NCBI RefSeq assembly: GCF_000204055.1
Contig: NW_006768934.1
Span: 10,786 to 30,127 of the forward strand
Length of the DNA stretch: 19,342 nt
Reading direction: 5' to 3'
Origin: Melampsora larici-populina 98AG31
Taxonomy: Eukaryota; Basidiomycota; Pucciniomycetes; Pucciniales; Melampsoraceae
Shown: positions 9,701 to 18,800 of the stretch, one piece after another
Numbering within the stretch: the first letter of the stretch is position 1
How the letters are laid out: each line of letters begins with the position of its first letter
Translations under genes and position numbers: made by a program
Notes under the pieces: generated by a model
What the model saw: only the letters and a program-made list of their open reading frames with translations
Database searches by the model: none
What the model was told of the DNA's origin: nothing

Positions 9701-10286
9701 ATTAGATGACTTCTGGGACGAGGCAGCGCTGAACCATCCTGACGAGCCTTGGGCGACTTGCCAGGCCACCAAGGATGGGATCATTGCCGTTAGAAATCTT
9801 AGGTCATCAGAAGAAGAACTTGCCCGTTTGGGGCGCGAATCCCGGCAGCTGATGCTTTGGGGATTAGACTACCAAGCCCGTGTGGACGCATCCAAGCCCA
9901 ACGACGGTGAAAATTTGATACCTCGATATGTTTTCAGCAGCCTTGAGCTTTAGCTGACATTGCCGTTTGCTTGCTTACCAGGCGATGTTCGTGTGCTGGA
10001 ATGGCAGTCTATCCATAGAGGCCTTGTGAAACATACGAGCCGTCTGTGGAGAAAATGGGGAGCAGGTGGTGGAGGCTTGCAGGAGGTACTCCACAGCACA
10101 GCAAAATTTGTTATAGGTAGTGCTGAGCTCGATGAGGGCCTCTTTGGAGAATGGCAAGCAATGGTATCTCGCTCATCTGCAATATGGGGTGAGAGAATGG
10201 GGGTTCATGTATTTTGGGGGGAAGAAGTAGTTGATGAATTTGAAATGCTAGTGCATAACAACATCGAGGATGATGAGTTGTTTTGA
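6732..10286 (+). CDS. KDZ-superfamily transposase with CxC1 cysteine cluster; one frameshift
   Basis: Eleven exons fit: 6732-7266, 7337-7578, 7636-7977, 8048-8193, 8274-8397, 8469-8739, 8810-9038, 9116-9282, 9361-9465, 9536-9906, 9982-10286; introns are 57-80 nt. The start ATGGCACCC (MAPSRIIRG) has a good context. Order: basic N-terminus (RGLNNPGKK), acidic stretch, CxC1 cluster (C162-x-C164, C188-x2-C191), then the RNase H-like core with LDGNFQH (D324), GMACRHDH, ILYDIGC (D452), HAYAH (484-488) and GEGLERVW (E510/E513), then coiled-coil segments and the PTFDEIM...HPDEPW region. Such enzymes move KDZ DNA transposons. Frame breaks once, at A9 (9593-9601): one more base restores about 945 aa, otherwise translation stops near 9689. 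Every exon junction agrees with a single missing base. Element ends were not found. Confidence 0.9.
9593..9601 (+). other. A9 homopolymer at the single frame break of the KDZ gene
   Basis: Upstream the frame reads NEELRKKKRALLQKK. Downstream the conserved YGRHAANYNARF is in the next frame. The downstream frame cannot be entered by splicing, because a TGA lies just before it (CAATGA, about 9555). One extra A fixes both sides and the phase of the next intron. It may be a real mutation, an assembly error in a homopolymer, or a site of polymerase or ribosome slippage. Confidence 0.85.
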
Positions 10287-10632
10287 TCTGTTTAAATGTA
10301 ACAGGTACAAGTAGATCGTTTCATTACTATTGTATCCAATCACAGTAACATTCTGATGGACAAGTAGTATATGTCTAAAATCTTGATATTTAAATACAAA
10401 TCTTTGTGTCTCAACATTCAAAAAGAAGGAAAACATATTGTATCTTAAAAAATAATTCATTAAATGTAAAAAAAGAAACATGTCTAATTGAAATCGGAAG
10501 ATGTAATTAGCAATTATCAAGTAGCTAATTACCTTGAGTAAAGGGAAGAGTGACTATAATATGAGAAATTGTTTGATAGACAAGGAAATCTTGATGGTGA
10601 GTTGTTGGAGTGGGGTTTCAACAGTGAAATTG
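10287..10632. other. Intergenic stretch between the KDZ gene and the OTU pseudogene
   Basis: AT-rich DNA with no gene. A perfect 9-bp stem (GTAATTAGC / GCTAATTAC) lies at about 10504-10532. I compared this stretch with the DNA 5' of the KDZ gene for terminal inverted repeats and recognised none. Confidence 0.5.
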
Positions 10633-11226
10633 TCAATCGGCAATTTCAATGGGGGGTTGCACTTTACCCTTCTTTCTACGACCTTTTATATTATTCTGAG
10701 TATTCAAATATGTGGTGTGGACATCAAGCAACGGTTGCCAAATAGGTAACCAGCTTGAGGCGTCGGTGTTTCGAAATCGGCGCCATGTTGAGCATAGACG
10801 AGGTATTACAAGGTTGGGAAGTGTGAAATCTAGTTTTAAATGGCAGAAATGATTGTCGGCGAAAGAAAGTACTATAGGTGGGTTATTATTGTATGGTGTA
10901 AGATAGGGAAACGTAATCTGGCTGGAAGTCGACAGCTTAGGCTCGTAATAGATGACCGGTCGATCGAACGTGGTGGCTATGATACCACCCCAACTTGGCA
11001 TGGTGAGCCAGTGCTCCTGGTGCGCGACAACGTTGGCTGAGCGTGTCCGGAGTCGCCGTAAGGCATCACTTCGAATCTCAGGTAGTGTACCCTGCGTGAA
11101 CACATGCGGGATATGTTTCAATGGTCTCCGCCAAACGCTGGCGAACGTAAGCCCAATCGTCCTGCGGGTCGGCCAAGAGATATGGGCAATTGCCCGAAAC
11201 CCACAGTGCCAATCTGGATTCTACTT
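10633..11226 (-). pseudogene. OTU-like cysteine peptidase domain, broken by three frameshifts
   Basis: This is the 3' part of the FAR1 locus. The protein-level pieces are in order but in different frames: NPDWHCGFRAIA (11220-11185) carries the OTU catalytic Asp-x-x-Cys; YLLADPQDDWAYVRQRL follows from 11182; then, from about 11100, TLPEIRSDALRRLR, HWLTMPSWGGIIATTF and ADNHFCHLKL with the catalytic His. The last frame ends at 10633. The first two breaks each fit loss of one base, the third gain of one or loss of two; none falls in a homopolymer or a plausible intron. OTU domains remove ubiquitin-like tags and occur at the C-terminus of proteins encoded by some Mutator-like elements, where the ...WMTMPDMG... 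signature is similar. The domain is very probably dead here. The family call rests on motif resemblance. Confidence 0.7.
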
Positions 11227-12582
11227 TCACAGATCTCGGTGACAAAGGGTCGAAGCAAGCTGTGGATTGAATACTTATTCAACAAATCCAAGTGCGCAAG
11301 GGCCTGATCACGGGCTCGTTTGCGAGTCAGTATGGTGGTGGGAGCCGTGGTCATTGAATCTGGTAAGTTGCAAGGCGGGTTGACTGTGTGGTCATCGTCA
11401 ACAATTGGAGGCTGTGGTGTGTCTGTAGCCGCTTCAAGTGGCGCCTCGACTATAGCGCCAGGAGATCCAGCAACAGGCGTGTCGCAGTGTGTTGCGTCCT
11501 TGGGTGCGCAGATGAGGTCGTCGAGGTTGAATGACGAGTTTGTGAGATCGTTGGGATAAAGGTCCTCGAAATTGTTCTGCATCATCTGGCTGGGGTCAGC
11601 GTGCATCCTTTTACATTGGTTGATTTGGGCTGTACTTACCAATTTATCCAGGAATAACTGTTGCTGGTCCAGTGGTGGAGGTGAGCTTGAACTCTTGCTG
11701 TTCAGGATCAAATTTCGCATATCGTCCTGACAACAATGAAAAGGGAAGAGGTATTCATAAGTATTTTTTCATATTTTCATTCTTTGGTATGTTGCTTACT
11801 AGCTCGGGTAGATTGCAGTCTGGAGTGAATGAATCGGGTGATGTGATATTGATCATCATGTTGACGATGTTGGGTATCTGTTTGGATGCCTCTGCGTTAG
11901 GAGGGCCTTCATGGCTGTCTTCTTGATGGCTCGAGCTGGATTGAGACAATGTGTCGTTGGTGATGATCTGCTCAATCATTAGGATGGCTTCCTGACAACG
12001 GCGTGGGGTCAAGGAGTGGAGTCGTGCTGCAAGTCTAGTGAGGGCCGAGTCAATGACGCCTGTTTTGCTGCTAGTCATCCGCGAGTCTTGCAAAGGTTCG
12101 GTCAAATGTTGATGTTCAGTGAGGGGTGACTTTGACTTTGTACAGTCAGTATCATCATCTTTGTCTTTAGTCTGTTTAAGGGAGAGGTTGTGAGGGTACG
12201 GGAGTATGGGATCTTTTGCGAGAGTCTTCTTTCGAGGCTTGACATTGAGATCGGCAGGGTGGTTATGACCAAGGTGGGTATGAATAAGCAGCCAGCACTC
12301 TTTTTCAGGAAGAAACCGGGCGCTGATCTTGAAAGGGCAGCCTATGCGAAGAGATCTGGTGCCGGAAGTCTTGATTCCACCGGAGGGATGCCCAGATCGG
12401 TAGCATTCATAGTGACAGAGGTGGCTGCCATCGTTGGAGTGACCGACTCGCATACGATAGCCGTGCTGAGTTGCTGGAAACACATTGACGTACTTGTCCA
12501 TTTCGCGTCGATCAAGATCTTGAATCTCAAGGATGTCTGGTACCGAGAAGAAGTATTCTTCTTTTGTTGGGCTGGCTTCCAT
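11221..12582 (-). CDS. FAR1-type zinc-binding protein (5' part of a FAR1-OTU fusion)
   Basis: Three exons: 12582-11800 (261 codons), 11726-11640 and 11576 to the first frame break near 11221. The introns (11727-11799, GTAAGC...TCAG; 11577-11639, GTAAGT...GCAG) join in phase 0. The chosen start gives MEASPTKEEYFF; the frame is open upstream to 12915, but that part is made of the 21-bp repeats. A FAR1/WRKY-GCM1-like zinc site is visible: C56 or C60, C82 (RIGCPFKI), then H106-x-H108 (LGHNHPA). A Lys-rich segment and a Ser/Gln/Asp-rich linker follow, and RKRARDQALAHL leads into the OTU remnant. FAR1 domains come from Mutator-like transposases and bind DNA. No transposase core lies between FAR1 and OTU, so this is a regulator-like derivative or a deletion product. 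Confidence 0.7.
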
Positions 12583-12614
12583 TGTTGGGTGGACAATGTT
12601 GCTCGGAATAGATG

Positions 12615-12999
12615 TGGTGGTGAGAGTTGAGAATTGAACAAGTGACTTTCTTGAATGGAGGGGAAGGACCTTTGTGAGGGAGGATGATTCTAGGGTTTGA
12701 GTAGTGAAATTTCGGTAAAGTGCGACTAATTGGTATGCTGGTGATTTGGTTCGCACTGGTGGTGAGATGACTGAGTTGGGTGGTGAGTTTGGGGCTTGGG
12801 TAGTAATATTTGAGGTAATGGGTATGCGGGTAATTTTGATGGATTGTGGTGGTGAGATGTTTTGTTGAGTGGTGAAACTTGCAAATGTAGTGGTGAGATA
12901 GGTCAAAAAACCCAATAATATATTGGGTGGTGAGATTTATGGGTTGGGTGGTGAGATCCTTTACTGAGGTGGTAAAATTATCTGGTCAGGTGGTTACAT
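12615..12999. repeat. Degenerate 20-21-bp repeat array upstream of the FAR1 gene
   Basis: The consensus GGGTGGTGAGAT recurs at 12757, 12778, 12798, then 12847, 12867, 12888, then 12925, 12946, 12967 and 12988, with outlying copies near 12615 and 12699. Spacing within each group is 20 or 21 bases, close to two turns of DNA. On the FAR1 coding strand the motif reads ATCTCACCACC. Because 21 is a multiple of three, the array stays open as a frame (T-T-Q and S-P-P runs upstream of MEASPT), which explains the spurious N-terminal extension. Confidence 0.85.
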
Positions 13000-13015
13000 T
13001 GAGCTTGGTCATGAC

Positions 13016-13160
13016 GGGACCCAAGGTCCCTGCCTTGCAAATATGGGGACTTGAAGTATTTTCTAGGTCACCATAGGACCAGCTATGTTGCTACGAAATT
13101 CTACATGCTTACAAACGGATTCTGATGGATGATGCGGGAGTCCGCTTCCTTGGGTATACT
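13016..13160. other. Spacer between two minus-strand loci, with one hairpin
   Basis: The perfect hairpin GGGACC-CAA-GGTCCC lies near 13017-13031. The rest is the presumed 3' flank of the large minus-strand locus, which ends at 13170, and the distal promoter of the FAR1 gene. No gene is seen. Confidence 0.4.
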
Positions 13161-13169
13161 CGGAACGTG

Positions 13170-14563
13170 TTAGTCCACACAGGTGAAACCTGTGGGGAAA
13201 AAGATTTTTTCCATTGTTTCCAGGATGTACTTTTGGGTATATTTCCGGATGGGTTCCTCAATTGGTGCTTGCCCATGCATCTTGTTAACTAGGACCAGGA
13301 AATAAGAGAGTTTCACAGGACCATATCGCCCTTTATCGTGCGGGAAAATCATGAGACCTTTTACACCAGACACTAGAAAAGCAACAAGAGGTCCAAGAAC
13401 ATGAGACGGGATGGAGCCTGTACCCAGTGTTTTGGTCATTGCCTCGTATTCTGAGAGGAGCTGGTTGTGTCTATCAGCTGGTGTTTGACTGAGATGCAAA
13501 GCATGGTGAAATTTTGCTCGTAGACTGGCAACGGCCTCAAAGACTGTGTAAAGACGATTGACCATCCCAGCCATCACTCCCATACACTCTGCAACAGTTT
13601 GAGTTTGCTGCTTAGTCTCGTGAAGGCTTTTGAAGTGATGAGCAGCTTGAAGACACTGCCCAATGTTTTGGTTTGGAAATTGAACTTCAGGAAGAGTGTA
13701 GTCCACCGGAAGCTCGTTGGTGTCCATTCGGGCAAATGTCACAGCTGCAACTATCATCCGCACCGCCTGGTTTATCCGCTGTGCACCTGGACTGTAGAAC
13801 AAACCCAGAATCTTGTGCATGTAGGAGGTTTGAGCTGTGGCATCCATGGTAGTTGCCAGCTCGTAGTCGGGTAAGGTGAAGTTGAAAATGTTGGGGCGAT
13901 GCCACGGCGCTTCGCCAGCACTACGCACAAGGAGTGAGTCTGGAATAAATAAATGAAATCAGCATCAGTTGTCAATGGTAACAAATGAAAAAATTACTCA
14001 CTGGGGTTTTTGGCAAGCCACTTGGTAACTGACAACTTGTTTTTCACCCCAAAAGCCTCTGCTTCCTGGACAGGGGGCTTGGCCGGCAAATTGATGCCTT
14101 GTTTGCGCCAAAAGAGCAAGTTTATCGCAGCCCGGTAAACTTGGGGTACATCTTGTGTCACAAGTTTGTTCGCCTCAATCAAAGCTGAAGTGAGACCAAA
14201 AAGAGGAGACTGAGCCATCATCCATAGGCCGGTCGGGGCAGGTTCCTGGACTGATTGAGGAACCTGCTCATCTTGAGAATGACCGGTTGAAGAGTCGAGT
14301 TTAGTTTTCTTTGGATCAGGAGTGACTTGCGAGTTGGCTTCAATAGGCCTTTTAAGAGGCATCAGAGTGGAGGTAGACTGAGAACTGGACTGTTGGGATG
14401 ATGTTGATTGTTTGAGGAGCCAAGGGTTGACACCTGGAGGAGCAACTTGAGGAGGCTTGACTTTCCGTTTTAGGAGGGCAACAACACCTCTTAACTTTGC
14501 TTCGACAGACTGATCACAGTGAGCATCCCACCCCCGGAAAGCTCGAACAGGTGCAAGCCAATG
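13170..14563 (-). CDS. Unknown protein, 3' part of the large minus-strand locus
   Basis: Exon 14563-14002 joins exon 13939-13170 across a 62-nt GTGAGT...CCAG intron (13940-14001) in phase 1. Counted from the first ATG (14362, MPLKRPIEANSQ) this part alone would be 376 aa. The same frame stays open up to the TGA at 14566-14564 and reads HWL...RAFRGWD...EAKLRG there, a module repeated in the upstream half of the locus. After a Ser/Gln-rich linker and a basic PDPKKTKLD patch (possible nuclear signal), the last ~250 residues look like an alpha-helical globular domain (NIFNFTLPDYELATTM to FFPTGFTCVD). I do not recognise the family, and no catalytic motif is evident. It could be a separate gene starting at 14362, or the C-terminus of the protein that starts at 17780. 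Confidence 0.65.
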
Positions 14564-16110
14564 TCAAAACAGGCCGTCGATACCGTATTGTCCTCGGTGA
14601 AGGGTTCAAGGGAGGACATCAGGACCAATTTGTGCATTCAAGATGACATCAACTTGATCCCAGAGTTCGTGGTCCTCGTAGGGCTCCTTCGGCCTGAAAG
14701 AATGCCTGAATCGCTTGTGGAATTTGCTGTCCCGTTCGGCAACAGGGAGCATGGTCTTCTTGGCTAATGTCTCGATATCAGAGAGTACCGCTTCCAAAGA
14801 GTCAGGAATCGGTTTGGGATACGTTGTTGAAGGACTAGGTTGCCAAAGAGTAGGACTGGGCTGAGAATTGGTAGAGGCTGGATTGAATAGAGGCACACGA
14901 GTTGGGCTTGAGCAAGCAGGAGAATTGGAAGGTCCCGGAGCAACAGAAAGGATCTGTGTTGGTAGAGGTAGGTTGGAGGCGGGAGGGTTACCTGCACGCT
15001 CTATATTCAGCTATTAATCAATCAAAGGATTGAGAGATTTGAGATTTGAGCGTACCAGGAGTCTTTTGAGAAGGGGTTGGAGGGAAATTTTCTTTGTCTT
15101 GATCCTTGTCAGGGGCTTTTTTCTCTATAATTACAGCAAATAAAGAAAGAAATTGTATGCTGGTCAGTAGATTGATCAATCACACATCAGGATATAGAAA
15201 ACATACCGGGAGTCTTTTGAGAAGTGGTTTGAGGTGGATGGTCTTCGGCTTGTTCCTTGTCAGTACCTTGTTCCACTATATGTGCAGCAGGTGTTGAAGA
15301 GTTCACGAATCAAATAGAAAAATTGTACGTTGATAAGTATATTGATCAACCACATATGAGGATCAAAAGAAATCAAAGACATACCAGGTGGCTGTTGGGG
15401 AGTGGTTTGGGGTAGAGTTCCCAAATTGCCTTCGAGTGGATCCTCATCAGGATCAACAACCGTGTCTTCATTAGAACCAGGATGAGGAGCACCGGCATTT
15501 GAAGTGGAAGTATTGCGTTGGTCTTTGGCTTGATCCTTGTCAGTACCTTGTTCCTCTATATATGCAGCAGGTGTTACGGAATTCATGAATTGAATAGAAA
15601 AATTGCATGTTGATCAGTAGATTGATCAATCACAGACGAGGAGATATCAAAGACATACCAGGAGGCTCTGGAGGAGAGGTTTGGGGTAGAGTTCCCGCAT
15701 TTCCTTCGAGTGGATCCTCATCAGGATCAACAACCGTATCTTCATTAGAACCAGGATGAGGAGCACCGGCATTTGAAGTGGAAGTATTGGGTTGGTCTTG
15801 AATTAAATAAAAAAATTGTATGTTGATCAGTAGATTGATCAATCACAGATGAGGAGAAATCAGACATACCAGGAGGCTTTTGAGGAGTGGTTTGGGGTAG
15901 AGTTCCTGGATTTACGGTGGTTTCATTAGAACCAGGATGCGGAGCATGGGCATTTGCAGTGGAATTATTGCGTGACGTATTGCCGGGGTGAGTGGTACTG
16001 GGTAGAACAGCCTTTTTCAGGATTACGAGAGCACCTCGTAACTTGGCTTCAAACGGCTTATCACAGGCCTCATCCCATCCACGGAGAGCTCGTGCTCGCA
16101 CTAGCCAATG
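14564..16110 (-). CDS. Unknown protein, middle part: tandem phase-1 exons and second module copy
   Basis: This continues the frame after the TGA at 16113-16111. It runs from HWLVRARALRGWDEACDKP to a donor at 15869, through four small exons (15796-15659, 15555-15385, 15275-15207, 15124-15056; 138, 171, 69 and 69 nt), then from 15000 into the next large exon. All five introns here are phase 1 and all four small exons are multiples of three. The peptides are Pro/Thr/Gln/Asp-rich and end alike (TP-Q-PPG or TSQKTPG). Exon 15000 onward gives a Pro/Ser-rich stretch and then the second module (EAVLSDIETLAKK, EPYEDHELWDQVD, IGPDVLP). It is interrupted by TGA at 14608-14606 and 14566-14564. I cannot assign a function; the repeats suggest a disordered linker that grows by exon duplication. 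Confidence 0.6.
15056..15870 (-). repeat. Tandem exon-plus-intron amplification
   Basis: Blocks of one exon plus its downstream intron are repeated. Exonic parts share APHPGSNEDTVVDPDEDPLEG (15796-15659 and 15555-15385), or EQGTDK / K-PDKDQ, and end PPG|GTATGT or TPG|GTATGT; the last donor, at 15055, is GTACGC. Intronic parts share, on the plus strand, a stretch around 15608-15640 and 15823-15855 (CAGTAGATTGATCAATCACA), with diverged copies near 15165-15190 and 15333-15360. Exon and intron copies diverge together, so whole blocks were duplicated. Confidence 0.85.
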
Positions 16111-17780
16111 TCAAATCAATCCATCAATACCATAGCGGCCTAGACAAAGGGTTTGGGGGAGAACATCACTGCCAATTCGTGCGCTCAAGTAGGGGTCAAC
16201 CTGATCCCAGAGTTCGTCGTCTTCATAAGGCTCAGTGGGAAAAAAGGATCCACGGAAGTAGTCATGGAACTCGCCGTCAGGTTGGCCGGCAGGTATACTC
16301 AAAGGTTCAAGAGCAATAGTCTTGATTTCAGAGAGTACCTCTTCCAAATAGGCAGGCATAGGGTTGAGCATAGGCGGTGGGTCTTCCATACGTTCTGGCG
16401 GTGGGTCTTCCATACGTCCTTGGGCAGAGGGAGTTGGGGATGGGGAACGCTGAAGCTCTTGTTGGACCGTCCCAAAGGGCACCACTGACAATTTCAATAG
16501 TTTCAGGAGCGCCTCAAAGCAATCCATCATCCCCATGGTGTCTGAAGCTGTCCAGCGAGGATCTCTTCTGACACCAGCGAACCAAGAGAATATGAGTTGA
16601 TAGGCGTTGAATCCACTACGCAGGAACTCTCGACGGAATCTGTCCGATGGCATCGCGGTATCCCAAGCTTCAGTGACATAGTCAACTAGAGGGGAGTCGA
16701 GTGGTTGGTCTTGAGGTGGATGCTCGAATGGAGTGCTAAAGAATTTATAAAAGGTATCGGAATCGTCCTCTACCATGACAGGTATAGAAGATGGTGATCT
16801 GCTGTATTCCACAATGTCGTTAGATACCTTCGCAAATAAGGCATTGACGTTGGCGGCCGAGGTTGCTGGATTCGGAGTGTATACTAGGGGAGGAGAAAGA
16901 GATTTCGTAGCTCGACGAGGGGAACATCGTCTAAAAGGGGGTCGGTAGTCGGCAGATCCAGAAGCAACCATTGAGAGTTCACCCCTCTTCTTGGCCTCGC
17001 GCGGCAACTTGGGTCTGGGCTCAGGGGTGTTTGATCCAGACACTTTACGAGACTTCGAAGTCAATGTCTCGATTCCAGGGGGACGACGTAACTCCTTCGA
17101 CAAGCCGGCGGTAGCCTCAGGAGAACCTTGCCTTTTGCCGAGGGAATTCGCAGAAGTTGATGTCTCAATTTCAGGAGGACAACGTAACTCCTTCAAAGAG
17201 CCGGAGGTAGGCTTAGGAGAAGCTTGAGGGGGAGCTCGTTGTTTGCCGAGGGAATTCGCCGAACGCTTGGGCGGGAGGATCACTTGCACCAAAGAGTCAG
17301 GATCGTTTTCAAATGTGCCATTCCTGATCCCTAAAAAGAAAAGAAGCCAGGGTAAGCCAACGCAGCCTGGTTGCAGCGATGTTAGGTATGACTCACGGTC
17401 TAGCTCCTCTTGTACTCGGTTGGCAGCCTCCTGGAATATATCGTATACTGATAACGAAATGTTTTCATGTTCAATTTGTTGAGTAAGCCACGCGAGTTTC
17501 TCTTCTAGTATAGCCTCATATTGCTCCACCGTGACCCACGCAACCTCCCCTTTCCGAGTCTCTGCTTGGCTATTCCGAAGCGCAGGGGTTTGATGACAAG
17601 AGGTTTGATCTACGGTGAGAGGTATGTCAGCGTGAGATCAGTGCTCCGGATCAAAGATTGAAATGGAATGGAAGACTTACTAGATTGATTGAGAGGAGTG
17701 GTTGTGGGTGAAGGAGCCTGGGGAGCGGCGTCAGATTCGGACTCTTCCTCGGTTGAGTCTGCCTGGGATGGTTCGGACAT
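16111..17780 (-). CDS. Unknown protein, 5' part of the large minus-strand locus (510 aa to first TGA)
   Basis: Exons 17780-17681, 17609-17397 and 17330 onward join in phase 1 across introns of 71 nt (GTAAGT...GTAG) and 66 nt (GTGAGT...TTTTAG, branch CTAAC); the 66-nt intron is open in frame, so unspliced it looks like coding sequence. The start ATG (MSEPSQADSTEEESES) follows a spliced leader (intron 17805-17880). The order is an acidic Ser/Glu N-terminus, a coiled-coil-like VEQYEAILEEKLAWL...VQEELDR, Pro/Ser/Arg-rich linkers with basic patches (possible nuclear signal), a helical region (SPLVDYVTEAWD...FSWFAGVRRD), and a module (YLEEVLSEIKTIA, EPYEDDELWDQVD, IGSDVLPQTL, YGIDGLI) found again downstream. 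TGA at 16113-16111 ends the frame, yet related sequence continues beyond it. Family not recognised. Confidence 0.65.
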
Positions 17781-17804
17781 GACCAAGGAATCTAGACAGG
17801 ATAT

Positions 17805-17880
17805 CTGAAAGTAAAGAATGATCAGCAAATGTTGGTATTCAAGTCTGAGGTCGAAAGCATGGCGAAGGTAAAATACTTAC
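17805..17880 (-). other. Leader intron of the large minus-strand locus
   Basis: On the minus strand ACAACT|GTAAGTATTTT opens at 17880 and CTTTACTTTCAG closes at 17805, 24 bases before the ATG at 17780. Both signals are near consensus and the 76-nt length fits the other introns, so transcription probably begins upstream, near 17900-17940. Confidence 0.6.
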
Positions 17881-17929
17881 AGTTGTGAAATGCAACAAGA
17901 AATCTGTGTGGTGCTATGTATGTAGTGCA

Positions 17930-18400
17930 CAATTTGATCAAGATTTATCGTGATCAACGTGAAGGGTATGGTGATTGGATTGATCTGGTATTGTGAAGAA
18001 AGTGAACTAGACGTATGGTGATTGATGAAAGCAGGTATGGTGAAGGTGATTGATGGAAGGCCAGATTCTAGACGTATGTGATTGATGAAACCCGAGATTC
18101 CGAAATGGAAGTAATTGCTAGGTAAGTAGATATGGTGAAGAAATTAATCGAGATCCATGTGATTGACGTGATTGGGTTGAATGTGACTGAAAGGAATCTT
18201 GAACAAAACTGATCGACGTAGTTGAGTTGAATGAATGTGAATGGAAGGTATCTCGAAGAATACTGATTGACGTAGTTGAGTTGAAAGGCGTGAGAATGGA
18301 ATGAAGGAGATAAAAGAGGAAGAGATTGGCAACAATCGACGTGGTTGAGTTCAGGAGTGTGGGAGTGAAACTTGTTTCACATGTCATGAATTTATATGGA
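17930..18400. repeat. Degenerate repeats upstream of the large minus-strand locus
   Basis: Variants of GATTGACGTAGTTGAGTTG recur near 18163, 18212, 18266 and 18334 (spacing about 50-68). Variants of TAGACGTATGGTGATTGATG recur at about 18008 and 18070. The copies are too diverged for an exact unit. Open frames on the minus strand here (Ser/Thr/His/Phe-rich) are products of the repeats. The region is probably promoter-proximal DNA of the minus-strand gene. Confidence 0.6.
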
Positions 18401-18408
18401 TTGATTTG

Positions 18409-18800
18409 GGGCCTTGGGTTTCTTGCGGCCCCGGGCACTCGAGGCCAGCAGGTGGCCTCTTGCATAGCTTCAACACATGATTGGTTACAGCTGTATACAT
18501 AACCTCCATCACGTGATATGTAACACATGTGTATAAGTGCCTATATACACCTGTGTAGTATGTGTGTGTAACGTGACCCCGGGGCCAAGAATCACGAATT
18601 CGAGGCCAGCAGGAGGCCTCCTGCATACCTTCATCACATACACACATGTGTATGTAACAAGAGCCCGGGGCCAAGAATTGCCAATACGAGGCCAGCAGGA
18701 GGGCTCTTGCATACCTTCATCACCTGTTCTGCTACACATGTGTATGTAAGATGACCCCGGGGCCAAGAATTGCGAATTCAAGGCCAGCAGGAGGCCTTGT
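18409..18800. repeat. Tandem repeat of about 88-91 bp with embedded palindromes
   Basis: Three clear units start with CCCGGGGCCAAGAAT at about 18577, 18664 and 18755; an older, longer copy spans about 18409-18576. Each contains GAGGCCAGCAGGAGGCC, CTTGCATACCTTCATCAC and the palindrome ACACATGTGT. The last unit is cut short at about 18800. Short frames on both strands here reflect the repeat, not genes. Confidence 0.85.

Noticed and set aside
12583..12915. N-terminal extension of the FAR1 frame (start at 12915)
   Set aside because: The extension is the translation of the 20-21-bp repeat array, which stays open because the unit is a multiple of three; MEASPT at 12582 is the better start.
16065..16140. 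Intron that would remove the TGA at 16113 (GTATTG...CTAG, 30 nt, or GTATTG...ATAAG, 74 nt)
   Set aside because: 30 nt is too short to splice and the short acceptor is absent in the other module copy. The 74-nt version would delete sequence (RGWD, CD) that is conserved at the protein level between the copies.
18118..18528. 136-codon minus-strand frame rich in Ser, Thr, Phe and His
   Set aside because: It repeats with the degenerate DNA repeats, and other frames in the same stretch are equally open.
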